Positions 10,122 through 18,999 of a DNA stretch of 64,000 nucleotides are shown one piece after another; the stretch's first letter is position 1, and each line of letters starts with the position of its first letter. This DNA comes from Vibrio artabrorum (GTDB lineage: Bacteria; Pseudomonadota; Gammaproteobacteria; Enterobacterales; Vibrionaceae), in NCBI RefSeq assembly GCF_024347295.1, contig NZ_AP025458.1:124001-188000 (forward strand), in the 5' to 3' direction. The notes beneath the pieces were generated by a model that did no database searches, had not been told where the DNA came from, and saw only the letters and a program-made list of their open reading frames with translations. Made by a program: the position numbers and the translations under genes.

Positions 10122-12200
10122 TTACGCCTTCGAATAAACATCGCGCTCGCCCAACCAACGGTTGATGATCGCTTTGGCATTGTCTGGGTAGCTATCATGA
10201 ATATGACGCGCGATACGCTGCACTTCTGGGATCAAACGTTGGTCACGAACGAGGTCGGCGATCTTGAAGTCCGCTAAGCCCGTCTGCTTAGTCCCAAGCA
10301 GCTCTCCGGGGCCACGGATCTCTAAGTCACGCTGTGCAATGACAAAACCATCGTTACTTTCACGTAGTACGCCTAAGCGCTTCTGAGCGGTCTTAGACAG
10401 CGGTGAGTGATACAGCAGTACACAATGGCTTGCGACTGAACCACGGCCAACACGGCCACGCAGTTGGTGCAGTTGTGCGAGGCCGAGGCGCTCTGGGTTC
10501 TCGATGATCATTAAGCTCGAATTCGGTACATCTACACCCACCTCGATAACGGTTGTGGCAACCAATAGGTGCAGTTTGTTCTCTTTGAACTCTTGCATTA
10601 CCGATTGTTTCTCGGCAGGTTTCATTCGACCATGCACTAAGCCAATTTTTACGTCTGGCAGTTTTCGTTGCAGCTCTTCTGCGGTGTCAGCTGCAGCTTG
10701 CGCTTCCAATACTTCAGATTCATCAATCAGTGTGCACACCCAGTACGCTTGTTTTCCCTCATTGAGACAGGCATTACGCACGCGCTCGACAATGTCGTCA
10801 CGTTTAGTATCAGGAATTGCTACGGTTTGAATCGGCGTTCGACCCGGTGGTAGCTCATCAATGATTGAGGTTTCGAGATCGGCATAGGCGGTCATGGCGA
10901 GTGTTCGTGGAATTGGGGTTGCGGTCATCACCAACTGATGGGGGTAGTAGCCCTGCTTAGCGCCTTTTTCACGCAGCTCTAGTCGCTGGTGGACGCCAAA
11001 TCGGTGCTGCTCATCAATGATGACGAAGCCAAGGTTTTTGAACTCGACATGCTCTTGGAACAGTGCATGAGTACCGACCACCATTTGCGCTTCACCACTG
11101 GCAATACGCGCCAATTCCGTTTCACGAGCTTTGCCTTTGAGTTTGCCAGCCAGCCAGCCAACTTGAATACCCATTGTTTCAAACCAGTTAGCAAAATTAA
11201 TCGCGTGTTGCTCTGCGAGTAGTTCCGTTGGTGCCATCAGTGCGACTTGCTGACCATGTTCGAGTGCGCGAACAGCCGCCAGCGCAGCGACTAAGGTTTT
11301 ACCTGAGCCCACATCTCCCTGCACTAAACGCATCATAGGGTGCGGCTTTTCCAAGTCCGCTTCGATCTCTTTAGTGACTCGTGCTTGAGCATGGGTCGGC
11401 GAAAATGGCAGTTGAGCCAACAACTTATCTTTCAGCGTATTTACTGGAGGAAATGGCATTGCTTTATCTTGTTGCCCTTTACTACGAACGGACAACATCG
11501 ATAGGTTTTGAGCCAGTAGCTCTTCCATAATCAGGCGCAATTGAGCAGGGTGTTTTCCTTCATCAAACTGCTCTAGGTCAATACCTGGAGGTGGTCTGTG
11601 AATGGTATGCAGCGCTTGTGCGAGAGGCATTTGTTGGTTGTATAAACCAGATGGAAGCAGCTCGTTTACCGCCGCCTTATCTATCAGCTCGAGCGCTTGG
11701 TCTGTGAGGTTGCGCAGTGTGACTTGTCTTAGCCCTTCGGTGGTTGGGTACACCGGAGTTAGGTTCGCTTCTACATCTGGTTGCTGCCTTGGGGCAAAGA
11801 ACTTGTAGTCAGGGTGGACGATTTCCAGTCCCATATTACCGCGCTTGATCTCACCGTAGGCATGCACTTGTTTGCCTTCGGCAAAGTTATTTTTCATTCC
11901 TGCGGTAAAGTTAAAAAAGCGCAGCGTGATAGTGCCGTTTCCATCGCTGATCTTTACTGCGAGCATCTTACGTTTACCAAAAATGGTATCGACGTGCATG
12001 ACTTTGCCTTGTACAGCAGCCCAAAGGCCAGCGTGCAGTTTTACGATTGGATAAATACGCGTTCGATCTTCATAGCGTAACGGCAGATGAAACAGCAGAT
12101 CTTGTACATTGTTAAGCCCAACCTTTTCCAATTTCTCTGCGACTTTTGCGCCGACTCCAGATAAAGAGTTGAGAGGGATAGCAGATAAAAGCTGTGACAT
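10122..12200 (-). CDS. recG: ATP-dependent DNA helicase RecG
   Basis: About 692 aa, taking the MSQLLSAIPL start used across the family; an ATG 12 bases upstream is also possible. An N-terminal wedge domain (OB fold) is followed by SF2 motifs: Walker A GDVGSGKT, DEQHRFG (DExH), TATPIPRT, and motif VI LRGRVGRG. The TRG region precedes the C-terminus. RecG remodels stalled forks and Holliday junctions. It lies next to spoT, as in the E. coli rpoZ-spoT-trmH-recG cluster, but trmH is absent between them. Confidence 0.95.
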   Translation of the reverse strand: MSQLLSAIPLNSLSGVGAKVAEKLEKVGLNNVQDLLFHLPLRYEDRTRIYPIVKLHAGLWAAVQGKVMHVDTIFGKRKMLAVKISDGNGTITLRFFNFTAGMKNNFAEGKQVHAYGEIKRGNMGLEIVHPDYKFFAPRQQPDVEANLTPVYPTTEGLRQVTLRNLTDQALELIDKAAVNELLPSGLYNQQMPLAQALHTIHRPPPGIDLEQFDEGKHPAQLRLIMEELLAQNLSMLSVRSKGQQDKAMPFPPVNTLKDKLLAQLPFSPTHAQARVTKEIEADLEKPHPMMRLVQGDVGSGKTLVAALAAVRALEHGQQVALMAPTELLAEQHAINFANWFETMGIQVGWLAGKLKGKARETELARIASGEAQMVVGTHALFQEHVEFKNLGFVIIDEQHRFGVHQRLELREKGAKQGYYPHQLVMTATPIPRTLAMTAYADLETSIIDELPPGRTPIQTVAIPDTKRDDIVERVRNACLNEGKQAYWVCTLIDESEVLEAQAAADTAEELQRKLPDVKIGLVHGRMKPAEKQSVMQEFKENKLHLLVATTVIEVGVDVPNSSLMIIENPERLGLAQLHQLRGRVGRGSVASHCVLLYHSPLSKTAQKRLGVLRESNDGFVIAQRDLEIRGPGELLGTKQTGLADFKIADLVRDQRLIPEVQRIARHIHDSYPDNAKAIINRWLGERDVYSKA

Positions 12201-12302
12201 AACCGGGCTCATAAACGTAAGAGAGATAATCTATTCAAGCATTTTACTGGATTTTTGTACAGGAATGGAATGAAGCGAGGGAAATTCTAGGATGACTGCC
12301 AT

Positions 12303-12340
12303 AAAAAATCCCCTTAAGTGGTGAAGCATTAAGGGGATTT
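12303..12340 (-). terminator. spoT terminator
   Basis: Stem AAATCCCCTTAA (12306-12317) / TTAAGGGGATTT (12329-12340), 11-nt loop, with an A-run on the left that reads as a U tract for the leftward spoT-rpoZ transcript. Confidence 0.8.
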
Positions 12341-12374
12341 AAATAGCGATCAAAGTTGCTAACAAGTTCGAACG

Positions 12375-14501
12375 TTAATTCTTACGACGTCTAACTTTCA
12401 GTGCGTGTGGCATTACACGTAGCTTCTTCATAATGCTGGCAAGGTGAACACGATCTTTGGTGGTCAGCAAGATAGTCACAGTATACAAGCGTCCATCACG
12501 TTCTTCGGTTGAGATGCCGTGAATGTTAGAACCTGTTTTTGAGATGACGTTCGTTAACTCAGCTAAGGCCCCGTGATGGTTCTGAAGATCAACTTGAAGT
12601 TCTGCGGTAAATTCTTGGCTGTAATCGTCAGACCATTCCACCGCCATGTATTTGTCTGGCTCTTTTTGGTAGCCACGAACATTTGGACACGTTTCGCGGT
12701 GAACCACAAGGCCACGACCTGGGGATACATGGGCAATAATGTGATCACCTGGAATTGGGTGACAACACTTAGCGAACGTCAGCAATAAACCTTCAGCCCC
12801 TCGAATAGGAAGCTTTTTCTTTGGTATGCCGCTGTTATTTTCAACTTCAGTCAGTTCGTCAGCATCACCCAGTAGACGACGAGCTATAACGATACTCATC
12901 AACTCACCAAGACCAATTGATGCGAGCAAGTCTTCGAGGTTGGCTAGGCGAAGATCAGACAGTACGTGATCGATATTTTCTTGACCGATATCGGCAATAG
13001 AGTGCTCGCCAAGTGCGTGGTTCAGTAGGCGACGACCGAGCGTGATCGACTCCTCACGACGCATCGTTTTCAGAACTTGACGAATCTTAGTACGTGCACG
13101 CGATGTCACCACGTAATTGAGCCATGCCGCATTTGGACGTGCGCCCGGCGCACTGATGATCTCAATGGTTTGGCCATTCTTCAGCGATTTGCTGAGTGGG
13201 TAAGGGTTCATGTCTACACGAGCGCCGACACACATGTTACCGACGTCGGTATGGACCGCGTAAGCAAAATCGACCGCTGTTGCGCCAGCGGGAAGTTCGA
13301 CAATGCGACCCTTCGGCGTGAACACGAAGATCTCATCTGGGAACAGATCAGACTTTACATTTTCAATGAATTCGAATGAGTTACCTGCGCTTTGTTGCAG
13401 CTCAAGTAAGCTTTGCATCCAACGTTGCGCTTTGACCTGTGCGGTTGTCCCATTACTACTGCGCGAGCCATTACCTTTATAAGACCAGTGCGCCGCGACA
13501 CCTTTATCGGCCATTTGCTCCATGTCTTCCGTACGGATCTGGACCTCAACAGGCACTCCGTGCGGGCCGATCATAGACGTATGCAGAGATTGGTAGCCAT
13601 TGGCCTTTGGCACCGCAATATAATCTTTCATGCGGCCAGGGCGTGGTTTGTACAGACTGTGAGCCTGGCCAAGTACGCGATAGCAAGTATCAGGGGTATC
13701 CACTACGACGCGGAAAGCGTAGATGTCCATAATGGTGTGGAAGCGCTGCTCTTTGGTTTTCATCTTATTGTAGATGGAGAACAGGTTCTTTTCACGGCCA
13801 AGTACGCGAGCAGGTAACCCGACTTCTTCAAGGCGGCCTTCGATTTCGCTATGGATGCGTTGGATCATCTCCTTACGATTACCACGTGCAGCTTTCACTA
13901 CGTTTTTTAGTACGCGATAACGGTTAGGATAAAGGGCTTCGAACCCCAGCTCTTCGAGCTCGGTCTTAATGTTATGAATACCAAGACGGTGAGCGAGCGG
14001 AGAATAAATTTCGAGAGTTTCACGAGCTATACGACGCTTTTTGTCTGGACGAAGTGCCCCAAGCGTGCGCATGTTGTGAGTACGGTCAGCTAATTTGATC
14101 AAGATAACGCGGATGTCTTGCACCATAGCGAGAACCATCTTACGAAAGTTCTCTGCTTGCGCTTCTTTGCGATCACGAAATTTAAGCTTATCCAGCTTAG
14201 ATACACCATCAACCAATTCAGCAACAGTATTGCCAAACTTTTCTTCTAGATCTTCTTTAGTGACATCACAGTCTTCAATGACATCATGAAGCAGAGCAGC
14301 CTGCAGGGTTTCGATATCCAGGCGCATTTCTGCCAGAATTCTTGAAACAGCAACAGGGTGGATAATGTATGGTTCACCCGTTGAACGGGTTTGCCCTTCA
14401 TGGGCGTTTCTCGCTACCACATAAGATTGACGCAGAGCCTCAATTTGAGGCTCTGTTAGGTATTCTTGGGCAACGTCTTTGAGGCTATCGAATAGATACA
14501 A
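12375..14501 (-). CDS. spoT: Bifunctional (p)ppGpp synthase/hydrolase SpoT
   Basis: 708 aa. The N-terminal HD hydrolase domain has its metal site in ALLHDVIEDC. The synthetase domain contains GRMKDYIAVPKANGYQSLHT. A TGS domain follows (FVFTPKGRIVELPAGATAVDFAYAVH, near residue 390), then a zinc-finger-like region (CCHPIPGD) and a C-terminal ACT domain. SpoT balances alarmone levels in starvation. It follows rpoZ by 67 bp on the same strand, so gmk, rpoZ and spoT form the usual group. Confidence 0.96.
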   Translation of the reverse strand: MYLFDSLKDVAQEYLTEPQIEALRQSYVVARNAHEGQTRSTGEPYIIHPVAVSRILAEMRLDIETLQAALLHDVIEDCDVTKEDLEEKFGNTVAELVDGVSKLDKLKFRDRKEAQAENFRKMVLAMVQDIRVILIKLADRTHNMRTLGALRPDKKRRIARETLEIYSPLAHRLGIHNIKTELEELGFEALYPNRYRVLKNVVKAARGNRKEMIQRIHSEIEGRLEEVGLPARVLGREKNLFSIYNKMKTKEQRFHTIMDIYAFRVVVDTPDTCYRVLGQAHSLYKPRPGRMKDYIAVPKANGYQSLHTSMIGPHGVPVEVQIRTEDMEQMADKGVAAHWSYKGNGSRSSNGTTAQVKAQRWMQSLLELQQSAGNSFEFIENVKSDLFPDEIFVFTPKGRIVELPAGATAVDFAYAVHTDVGNMCVGARVDMNPYPLSKSLKNGQTIEIISAPGARPNAAWLNYVVTSRARTKIRQVLKTMRREESITLGRRLLNHALGEHSIADIGQENIDHVLSDLRLANLEDLLASIGLGELMSIVIARRLLGDADELTEVENNSGIPKKKLPIRGAEGLLLTFAKCCHPIPGDHIIAHVSPGRGLVVHRETCPNVRGYQKEPDKYMAVEWSDDYSQEFTAELQVDLQNHHGALAELTNVISKTGSNIHGISTEERDGRLYTVTILLTTKDRVHLASIMKKLRVMPHALKVRRRKN

Positions 14502-14568
14502 ATTAAAGGCCCGGAAGGTTAATTAGTTCGAACGACGCTATTAGCGGCTGTGATCTAACGATTGCGAG

Positions 14569-14841
14569 CTAACGAGTGTGAGCGATGCTGCTTACTGCTG
14601 CTAGTTCAGCCGCTTCTTGCTCTTGTTGCTCTTGACGCTCACGAGCATCTAGCACGTCTTTAGTGATAAGACCGTCTTCGATTTCGCGAAGAGCGATAAC
14701 CGTTGGCTTATCGTTTTCTTCAGGCACTAGTGAATCTTTACCGCCAGTTTGCATTTGACGTGCGCGGCGAGCCGCAATAAGAACTAGGTCGAAACGGTTG
14801 CCAACTTTTTCAACAGCGTCTTGAACAGTTACGCGTGCCAT
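14569..14841 (-). CDS. rpoZ: RNA polymerase omega subunit
   Basis: 90 aa, starting [29 protein letters not shown], the conserved omega N-terminus. Omega helps assemble the beta' subunit and forms part of a ppGpp-binding site on RNA polymerase, which fits its position directly upstream of spoT. It ends with an acidic, Gln/Glu-rich tail. gmk lies 119 bp upstream. Confidence 0.97.
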   Translation of the reverse strand: MARVTVQDAVEKVGNRFDLVLIAARRARQMQTGGKDSLVPEENDKPTVIALREIEDGLITKDVLDARERQEQQEQEAAELAAVSSIAHTR

Positions 14842-14960
14842 GAGGACTCCAAATAGTAATTAACTAATAAATTTTTGATGACGAGAAAGTATACAAGTTT
14901 AACTAGAGACTTTCTAGATCACCGTATACTTATCTCAATGGAAAATCTAGGGGATCTAGA

Positions 14961-15584
14961 TTATTCCGCTAATAAAGCCGTAAGCATGCCGCTGTATTTC
15001 GCTGCTTGCTTATCTTCTTTTAAGCGCTCCGCACGAATAATAGCTCTGAAGTCCATTAGGGCTGCATCAAAGTCATCATTCACGATCACATAATCATATT
15101 CTGCATAGTGAGAAATCTCTGACTTTGCTTCGCTCATGCGTTTCGCAATAACTTCGTCGCTATCTTGACCGCGAACATTCAAACGGCGCTCTAGTTCACC
15201 ATTTGATGGTGGAAGAATGAAGACACTCTTCGCTTGAGGCATTTGTTCACGGATCTGACGAGCACCTTGCCAGTCGATATCTAGGAATACATCGATACCG
15301 CGGTTTAGGTTTTCTTCAATCCAAACGCGTGAAGTACCGTAGTAGTTGCCGAACACTTCAGCGTACTCTAGGAACTCACCTTTATTAATAAGGTCTTCAA
15401 AATGATGCTTCTCTACGAAGTGGTAGTGAACACCATTTTCTTCACCAGGGCGCATACCGCGAGTGGTGTGCGAAACAGATACCTTCATTGCGTAGGTTGG
15501 ATTGGTTTCTAGCATTGCTGAGATCAAGCTCGACTTACCTGCGCCACTAGGTGCAGATACGATGTAAAGAGTACCTTTGCCCAT
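14961..15584 (-). CDS. gmk: Guanylate kinase
   Basis: 207 aa from the ATG at 15584 ([20 protein letters not shown]); the longer upstream reading adds residues that do not belong to the family. The P-loop is [14 protein letters not shown]-binding residues lie in [19 protein letters not shown]. The lid region contains [19 protein letters not shown]. It phosphorylates GMP to GDP and is essential for GTP and ppGpp supply. It heads the gmk-rpoZ-spoT group. Confidence 0.96.
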   Translation of the reverse strand: MGKGTLYIVSAPSGAGKSSLISAMLETNPTYAMKVSVSHTTRGMRPGEENGVHYHFVEKHHFEDLINKGEFLEYAEVFGNYYGTSRVWIEENLNRGIDVFLDIDWQGARQIREQMPQAKSVFILPPSNGELERRLNVRGQDSDEVIAKRMSEAKSEISHYAEYDYVIVNDDFDAALMDFRAIIRAERLKEDKQAAKYSGMLTALLAE

Positions 15585-15985
15585 CTGTATATTTCCACTG
15601 TTGGTTGGATTGAGTGATGGCGATAAAACCGACACTATAAAAGATAGCACTGACTCCAATTTTTGTTCCGATGGTTACGTCTAACAAAGAGGCAACGGGT
15701 GGAAATTAGGTCAGAAAAATGGAGGCGAAGAGTAGCATATTTAGATGATTGAGAACAACTGGCTTGATCGTTATTTATGAGTAAATGGTTTTGTTGCTAT
15801 TCTTGGCACCGAAGTCATGAGCGTTGATACGTACTTTTTAGGTAAGTTGTTTGGGGGACATGTCTCGAAGGTTTCGCTCATCGCGATGGATAGCGAAACT
15901 TTAGCGTCGATGTTTTGGCAGTACGCGACTGATATCGATGCATGCTATTGTAGAGGCTGGATTAATTATTTCTTGAAGAGTGACT
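15585..15985. other. gmk-psiE divergent intergenic region with a strong inverted repeat
   Basis: The 400-bp divergent spacer holds promoters for gmk (left) and psiE (right). At 15868-15902, AAGGTTTCGCT pairs with AGCGAAACTTT (one G-T), enclosing a second perfect palindrome, CATCGCGATG. No U tract follows, so it may be an operator or an mRNA leader hairpin of psiE. I saw no clear Pho box. A 62-codon open frame here has no support. Confidence 0.4.
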
Positions 15986-16411
15986 ATGCCTTCTCACTTA
16001 CCTAAATCTTTTAGTAAGCCGTTTTTAAAAGTATTCCATATTATGGAAGCGGTATTGCTCGTGGCCATAACACTGGCGACGTTGTTTGCCATGACGGAAG
16101 AGTTCATGCACGTGTTTTCTGAACGTCGAGTCCAACTCACCGATATTCTTTTGATGTTCATTTACTTGGAAGTGCTGGCGATGGTTCAGCAGTTCGTGAT
16201 GAACGGCAAGATCCCAGTGCGATACCCTATTTATATCGCGATGATGGCGATTGCTCGTTATATCACCTTGGGTATGAAAGAGTTGGATGCGGTACTGATC
16301 GTTTGGCTGTCTGCGGCTGCATTCATCTTAGCGGCTGCCACACTGCTGATTCGAGTGGGGCACTATTATTGGCCATATGTCGATAATAGGACGAATCAGC
16401 CTGATGAGTAA
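15986..16411 (+). CDS. psiE: PsiE family protein (phosphate-starvation-inducible)
   Basis: 141 aa from the ATG at 15986 (MPSHLPKSF); an in-frame GTG six bases earlier is possible. Four predicted membrane helices include VLLVAITLATLFAM, ILLMFIYLEVLAM and VWLSAAAFILAAATLLI. The motif MAIARYITLGMKELD is typical of PsiE. In E. coli psiE is induced by phosphate starvation through PhoB; its molecular role is unknown. It is followed by its own terminator. Confidence 0.82.
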   Translation: MPSHLPKSFSKPFLKVFHIMEAVLLVAITLATLFAMTEEFMHVFSERRVQLTDILLMFIYLEVLAMVQQFVMNGKIPVRYPIYIAMMAIARYITLGMKELDAVLIVWLSAAAFILAAATLLIRVGHYYWPYVDNRTNQPDE

Positions 16412-16435
16412 CGCGGATTAGTCAAGCTTGTATAA

Positions 16436-16467
16436 AAAGAAACCTAGTTTGAATGCTAGGTTTCTTT
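16436..16467 (+). terminator. psiE terminator
   Basis: Perfect 12-bp stem AAAGAAACCTAG / CTAGGTTTCTTT with an 8-nt loop, 24 bp after the psiE stop. The following 255 bp up to the cold-shock gene would hold its promoter and long 5' leader. Confidence 0.8.
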
Positions 16468-16722
16468 CGTAACCACTGGCACAATAAATATTCATCATTC
16501 TTCAAATAACGCTTTACAATGCTACTTAGATCACCAACAATGACCTCGCTCTGTTTTCAGAGTTATTAAATGAAACATCCAGTTGTAAAGTAAAACCCTC
16601 AGTATTGCTTCATTGTTATTCTCAGTGTTTCCCTTGGCTTCATAGATACATTAAATAATTCAAGCTTTCAGCGCATCGCACTTTTGGCGATTAATTTTTT
16701 ATTTTTATATAAGGGACACATC

Positions 16723-16935
16723 ATGTCTAACAAAACAAACGGCGTAGTAAAATGGTTTAACGAAGAGAAAGGTTTCGGTTTCCTAACTCAAGACAACGGC
16801 GGCGCTGACGTATTCGTTCACTTCCGTGCTATCGCTTCTGAAGGTTTCAAGACTCTTAAAGAAGGCCAACAAGTGTCTTTCGAAGTAGAGCAAGGCCAAA
16901 AAGGTCTTCAAGCTGCAAACGTTGTAGCTCTATAA
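16723..16935 (+). CDS. Cold-shock-domain protein (CspA family)
   Basis: 70 aa from the ATG at 16723, preceded by AAGGG. RNP1 (KGFGFLTQ) and RNP2 (VFVHFRAI) are intact, giving a single OB-fold cold-shock domain that binds single-stranded RNA. Its first residues, [14 protein letters not shown], are the family signature. The upstream non-coding stretch of over 200 bp fits the long regulated leader of csp mRNAs. Which paralogue (cspA/C/D/E type) cannot be told, and cold induction is an inference. Confidence 0.9.
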   Translation: MSNKTNGVVKWFNEEKGFGFLTQDNGGADVFVHFRAIASEGFKTLKEGQQVSFEVEQGQKGLQAANVVAL

Positions 16936-16946
16936 GATTTTAAGTC

Positions 16947-16974
16947 GACGCAAGTTGCAACAGCAACTTGCGTC
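16947..16974 (+). terminator. Terminator of the cold-shock gene
   Basis: Perfect 12-bp stem GACGCAAGTTGC / GCAACTTGCGTC with an AACA loop, followed by a pyrimidine-rich tract, 11 bp after the stop. Confidence 0.85.
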
Positions 16975-17157
16975 ACTTTCTCTTTCAAACCTATTCCCCC
17001 CTCTGTTTTACCGTAATACTCTTCTCCACTTGCCATTCCTCCTCTAAATATTCTTAAGTTCTTTTGTACATCGGCTCCGTTCTATCTGTCTTTTGCTCTA
17101 AGTTAATCTCTTGCGTACTGACTTACAAACTAGTCCTGATCGTTATTACTGTCTCCA

Positions 17158-17190
17158 TAAAAAAAGCCCCTAAAACTAGGAGCTCATTTT
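17158..17190 (-). terminator. Probable ancestral yicC terminator, displaced by the element
   Basis: AGCCCCTA (17165-17172) pairs with TAGGAGCT (17177-17184), one mismatch, with an A-run on the left that reads as a U tract leftward. It lies about 65 bp beyond attL on the side where yicC would end in a chromosome without the element. Confidence 0.55.
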
Positions 17191-17249
17191 TAGTTAATCA
17201 ACACTGATTGAGCATAATGGCTATGCACAGCGTATTACTGAAAAGCGGT

Positions 17250-17272
17250 TATTCTATATTTTGAATTTGCTC
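17250..17272. repeat. attL, left attachment site of the yicC-integrated element
   Basis: TATTCTATATT-T-TGAATTTGCTC matches 34453-34475 at 22 of 23 positions (C/T difference at the twelfth base). Read on the minus strand it still encodes the last codons of YicC (EQIQNIE, stop TAA). This is the duplicated gene end left by site-specific integration. Confidence 0.88.
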
Positions 17273-17340
17273 GTGGATTGTTAATTTTTTATCTTTCAAA
17301 AACAATGAGTTAATTTTTTGTTTTGTATATTTAAGGATAT

Positions 17341-17361
17341 TACTACCCAATATACTACCCA
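17341..17361 (+). promoter_or_regulatory. Tandem integrase/excisionase arm-type repeats, left end
   Basis: Two direct copies of TACTACCCA, at 17341-17349 and 17353-17361, are spaced exactly 12 bp apart. A matching pair with the same 12-bp spacing lies near attR. An inverted partial copy (TTGGGT) follows at 17363. Placement just inside attL suggests arm-type binding sites. Confidence 0.6.
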
Positions 17362-17412
17362 GTTGGGTTACATCTCAGTGTCTCTTACAGTGACAATAGC
17401 TCTTTTTTGAAA

Positions 17413-17427
17413 TGATAATTATTTTCA
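17413..17427. promoter_or_regulatory. Fur-box-like inverted repeat
   Basis: TGATAAT-T-ATTTTCA matches the 7-1-7 Fur box (TGATAAT-N-ATTATCA) at all but one arm position. No gene starts nearby: the flanking gene (17739-18617) ends towards it. It could be a relic or serve an unseen small RNA. Confidence 0.35.
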
Positions 17428-17738
17428 TTGTTAGGTGCGGTGTTTTGACCAACCGAAACACTAAGCTGTGAGAGTTATATTTGCATGCTAAGGCAAATAT
17501 GGTGTCATGTAATTCTACCGTAAACAACAGTGTCTTTGTTTTAAACGCTGCTTCATCAGGTTGCTTAAGATGTATTCGATAAACGGAATTTTAATCCCCA
17601 TCTCCACTTCTTGTTAGTATCTCAAGTTCTAGATCGGTACGTCATCAAAACTGTCATATCACGTGTATGATACATGCCTTTATACAACTCCGCTAATGTG
17701 TTTAGACCCATCAAAGTAGGCGGTCTCTCCGTAAATGT
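17428..17738. other. Gene-free stretch at the left end of the element
   Basis: 310 bp with no supported reading frame. A palindromic patch TATCA-CGTGTA-TGATA lies at about 17658-17673. It follows the arm-type repeats and Fur-like site and precedes the stop of the winged-helix gene. Nothing else recognised. Confidence 0.4.
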
Positions 17739-18617
17739 TTACTCCAAAACTTTAAAAATCTGCTGTAAAACGACAGGAGGTATTGGTTCCTCACTATTCA
17801 CGATGAAGCTCTTTAATTCCAGCCGTAGATCGCTCAAATTTTGCAAAAATTGAAAATAATGCTTCTCAGGGGATTCTTGCGATTGATGCTCAGAACTCTG
17901 TTTTTGCTTTTCCTCAGACTCTCCCACGATCTTTTTTGGGGGCAAAAATTGTGACGCAAAATTTTCTGTTACCTGTATAAAAGTGCCAAGACTTAATTTC
18001 CCATGTTTGGCTTTTTCTTTGTGTCGTCTCACATAACCGAGTTGCTCAAGTCGATTTAAAGTATCTGACACTCGGCGAAGACTCATTCCCAATACAATCG
18101 CAATCTTGCTTTGGCTTATCCCTAAACCGTGGGTATTGCGATCAATATTTTTGGCTAAAAACGAGCAAACCAGAATCGATGCTTCCGCAGCATCATAATG
18201 CAGTTCGAGTTTGCTTTTCCAAAAGGTGTTGATGATTTTTGTTCGATTAATCTCTCTCTCGGAATAGTGACTCGTTTGCATATGGCTTTTTGAAATTGAA
18301 GAATACGGTAGCAGAATAATCCGCTTTTGTTTTTTAAGAAATGGGTGATCTTTGAATAGGCGGGTCTTATGGAGTTGCCTTATGGTTCGAGCTTCTTCTA
18401 GCTCTTTCATTAGGCTAACTCTCTTTCTATCATCAGGCCGGAGAAGTGTCGAAACCAGCTTTTCTTCTCCTTCATGGTAAAGATAGCAATTCCCTTTAAT
18501 ATCGAAAGTGTTAATGAAATTGATGATTTCCACGTTAGCGTTCAGATCGAGTGTTGGTGTTTCCTTCATGGTTGTAGTGTCTACTGATGTATCTTCATCT
18601 ATGTCGATTGATGGCAT
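17739..18617 (-). CDS. Winged-helix protein, possible replication or regulatory protein of the element
   Basis: 292 aa, family not recognised. Residues about 145-200 form a helix-turn-helix / winged helix with SQSKIAIVLGMSLRRVSDTL followed by NRLEQLGYVRRHKEKAKHG, typical of MarR-like and plasmid-replication DNA-binding domains. The N-terminus is acidic. A charged Ser/Glu/Gln linker (about 230-250) precedes a helical C-terminal piece. It is the first gene inside attL, divergent from the Gp2-like genes across a 380-bp spacer, a position often held by replication or control genes in satellites. A replication role is inferred from position only. Confidence 0.55.
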   Translation of the reverse strand: MPSIDIDEDTSVDTTTMKETPTLDLNANVEIINFINTFDIKGNCYLYHEGEEKLVSTLLRPDDRKRVSLMKELEEARTIRQLHKTRLFKDHPFLKKQKRIILLPYSSISKSHMQTSHYSEREINRTKIINTFWKSKLELHYDAAEASILVCSFLAKNIDRNTHGLGISQSKIAIVLGMSLRRVSDTLNRLEQLGYVRRHKEKAKHGKLSLGTFIQVTENFASQFLPPKKIVGESEEKQKQSSEHQSQESPEKHYFQFLQNLSDLRLELKSFIVNSEEPIPPVVLQQIFKVLE

Positions 18618-18966
18618 GACTTTTACTCTAATTTACGCTTGGTAAGGTGTAATCCGATGATATATATAGATATTTTAAGTTATTTTTTTCACTTTTTATG
18701 TGAGTGAACTCCAGAAGTAAAAATGCATGAGCCGTGATTTTTGATAAAAAATGAAGGTTAGCTGGTTAGATTTAGCCGATGTGAAGGCTCAGTAATCATC
18801 AAAAAATAGGGGAGAGTAAATCGAGGGGGATCGGTAATTAATAATATATATACCCATCTACTCACCTAATCCTAGGCCTAAGCCAATTACCTCATCACAC
18901 GATATCTTGGTTGGGGATTGGTTCCCCTACCCAAAGAGAGACTTAGAAAATAACGTCACTCTCAGT
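18618..18966. other. Divergent control region between winged-helix gene and Gp2-like array
   Basis: About 350 bp, AT-rich. It contains runs of ATATATA at 18660 and 18843 and a palindromic CCTAGG. A stem-loop at 18909-18931 has GGGGA / TCCCC extended by GGT/ACC across one mismatch. It must hold the divergent promoters and could include an origin; no iteron array was found. Confidence 0.4.
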
Positions 18967-18992
18967 ACCTATGTCATTAACAAAACATAGGT
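18967..18992 (+). promoter_or_regulatory. Shine-Dalgarno-sequestering hairpin upstream of Gp2-like gene 1
   Basis: ACCTATG (18967-18973) pairs with CATAGGT (18986-18992) around the 12-nt loop TCATTAACAAAA. The AGG of the 3' arm is the only ribosome site, 8 nt before the ATG at 19000. It is the first of three such hairpins with different stems and related loops. Confidence 0.65.
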
Positions 18993-18999
18993 CTCTATC

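Noticed and set aside
15817..16005. 62-codon rightward open frame between gmk and psiE
   Set aside because: It overlaps the psiE start, has no ribosome site and no family resemblance; the region is better explained as promoter and hairpin.
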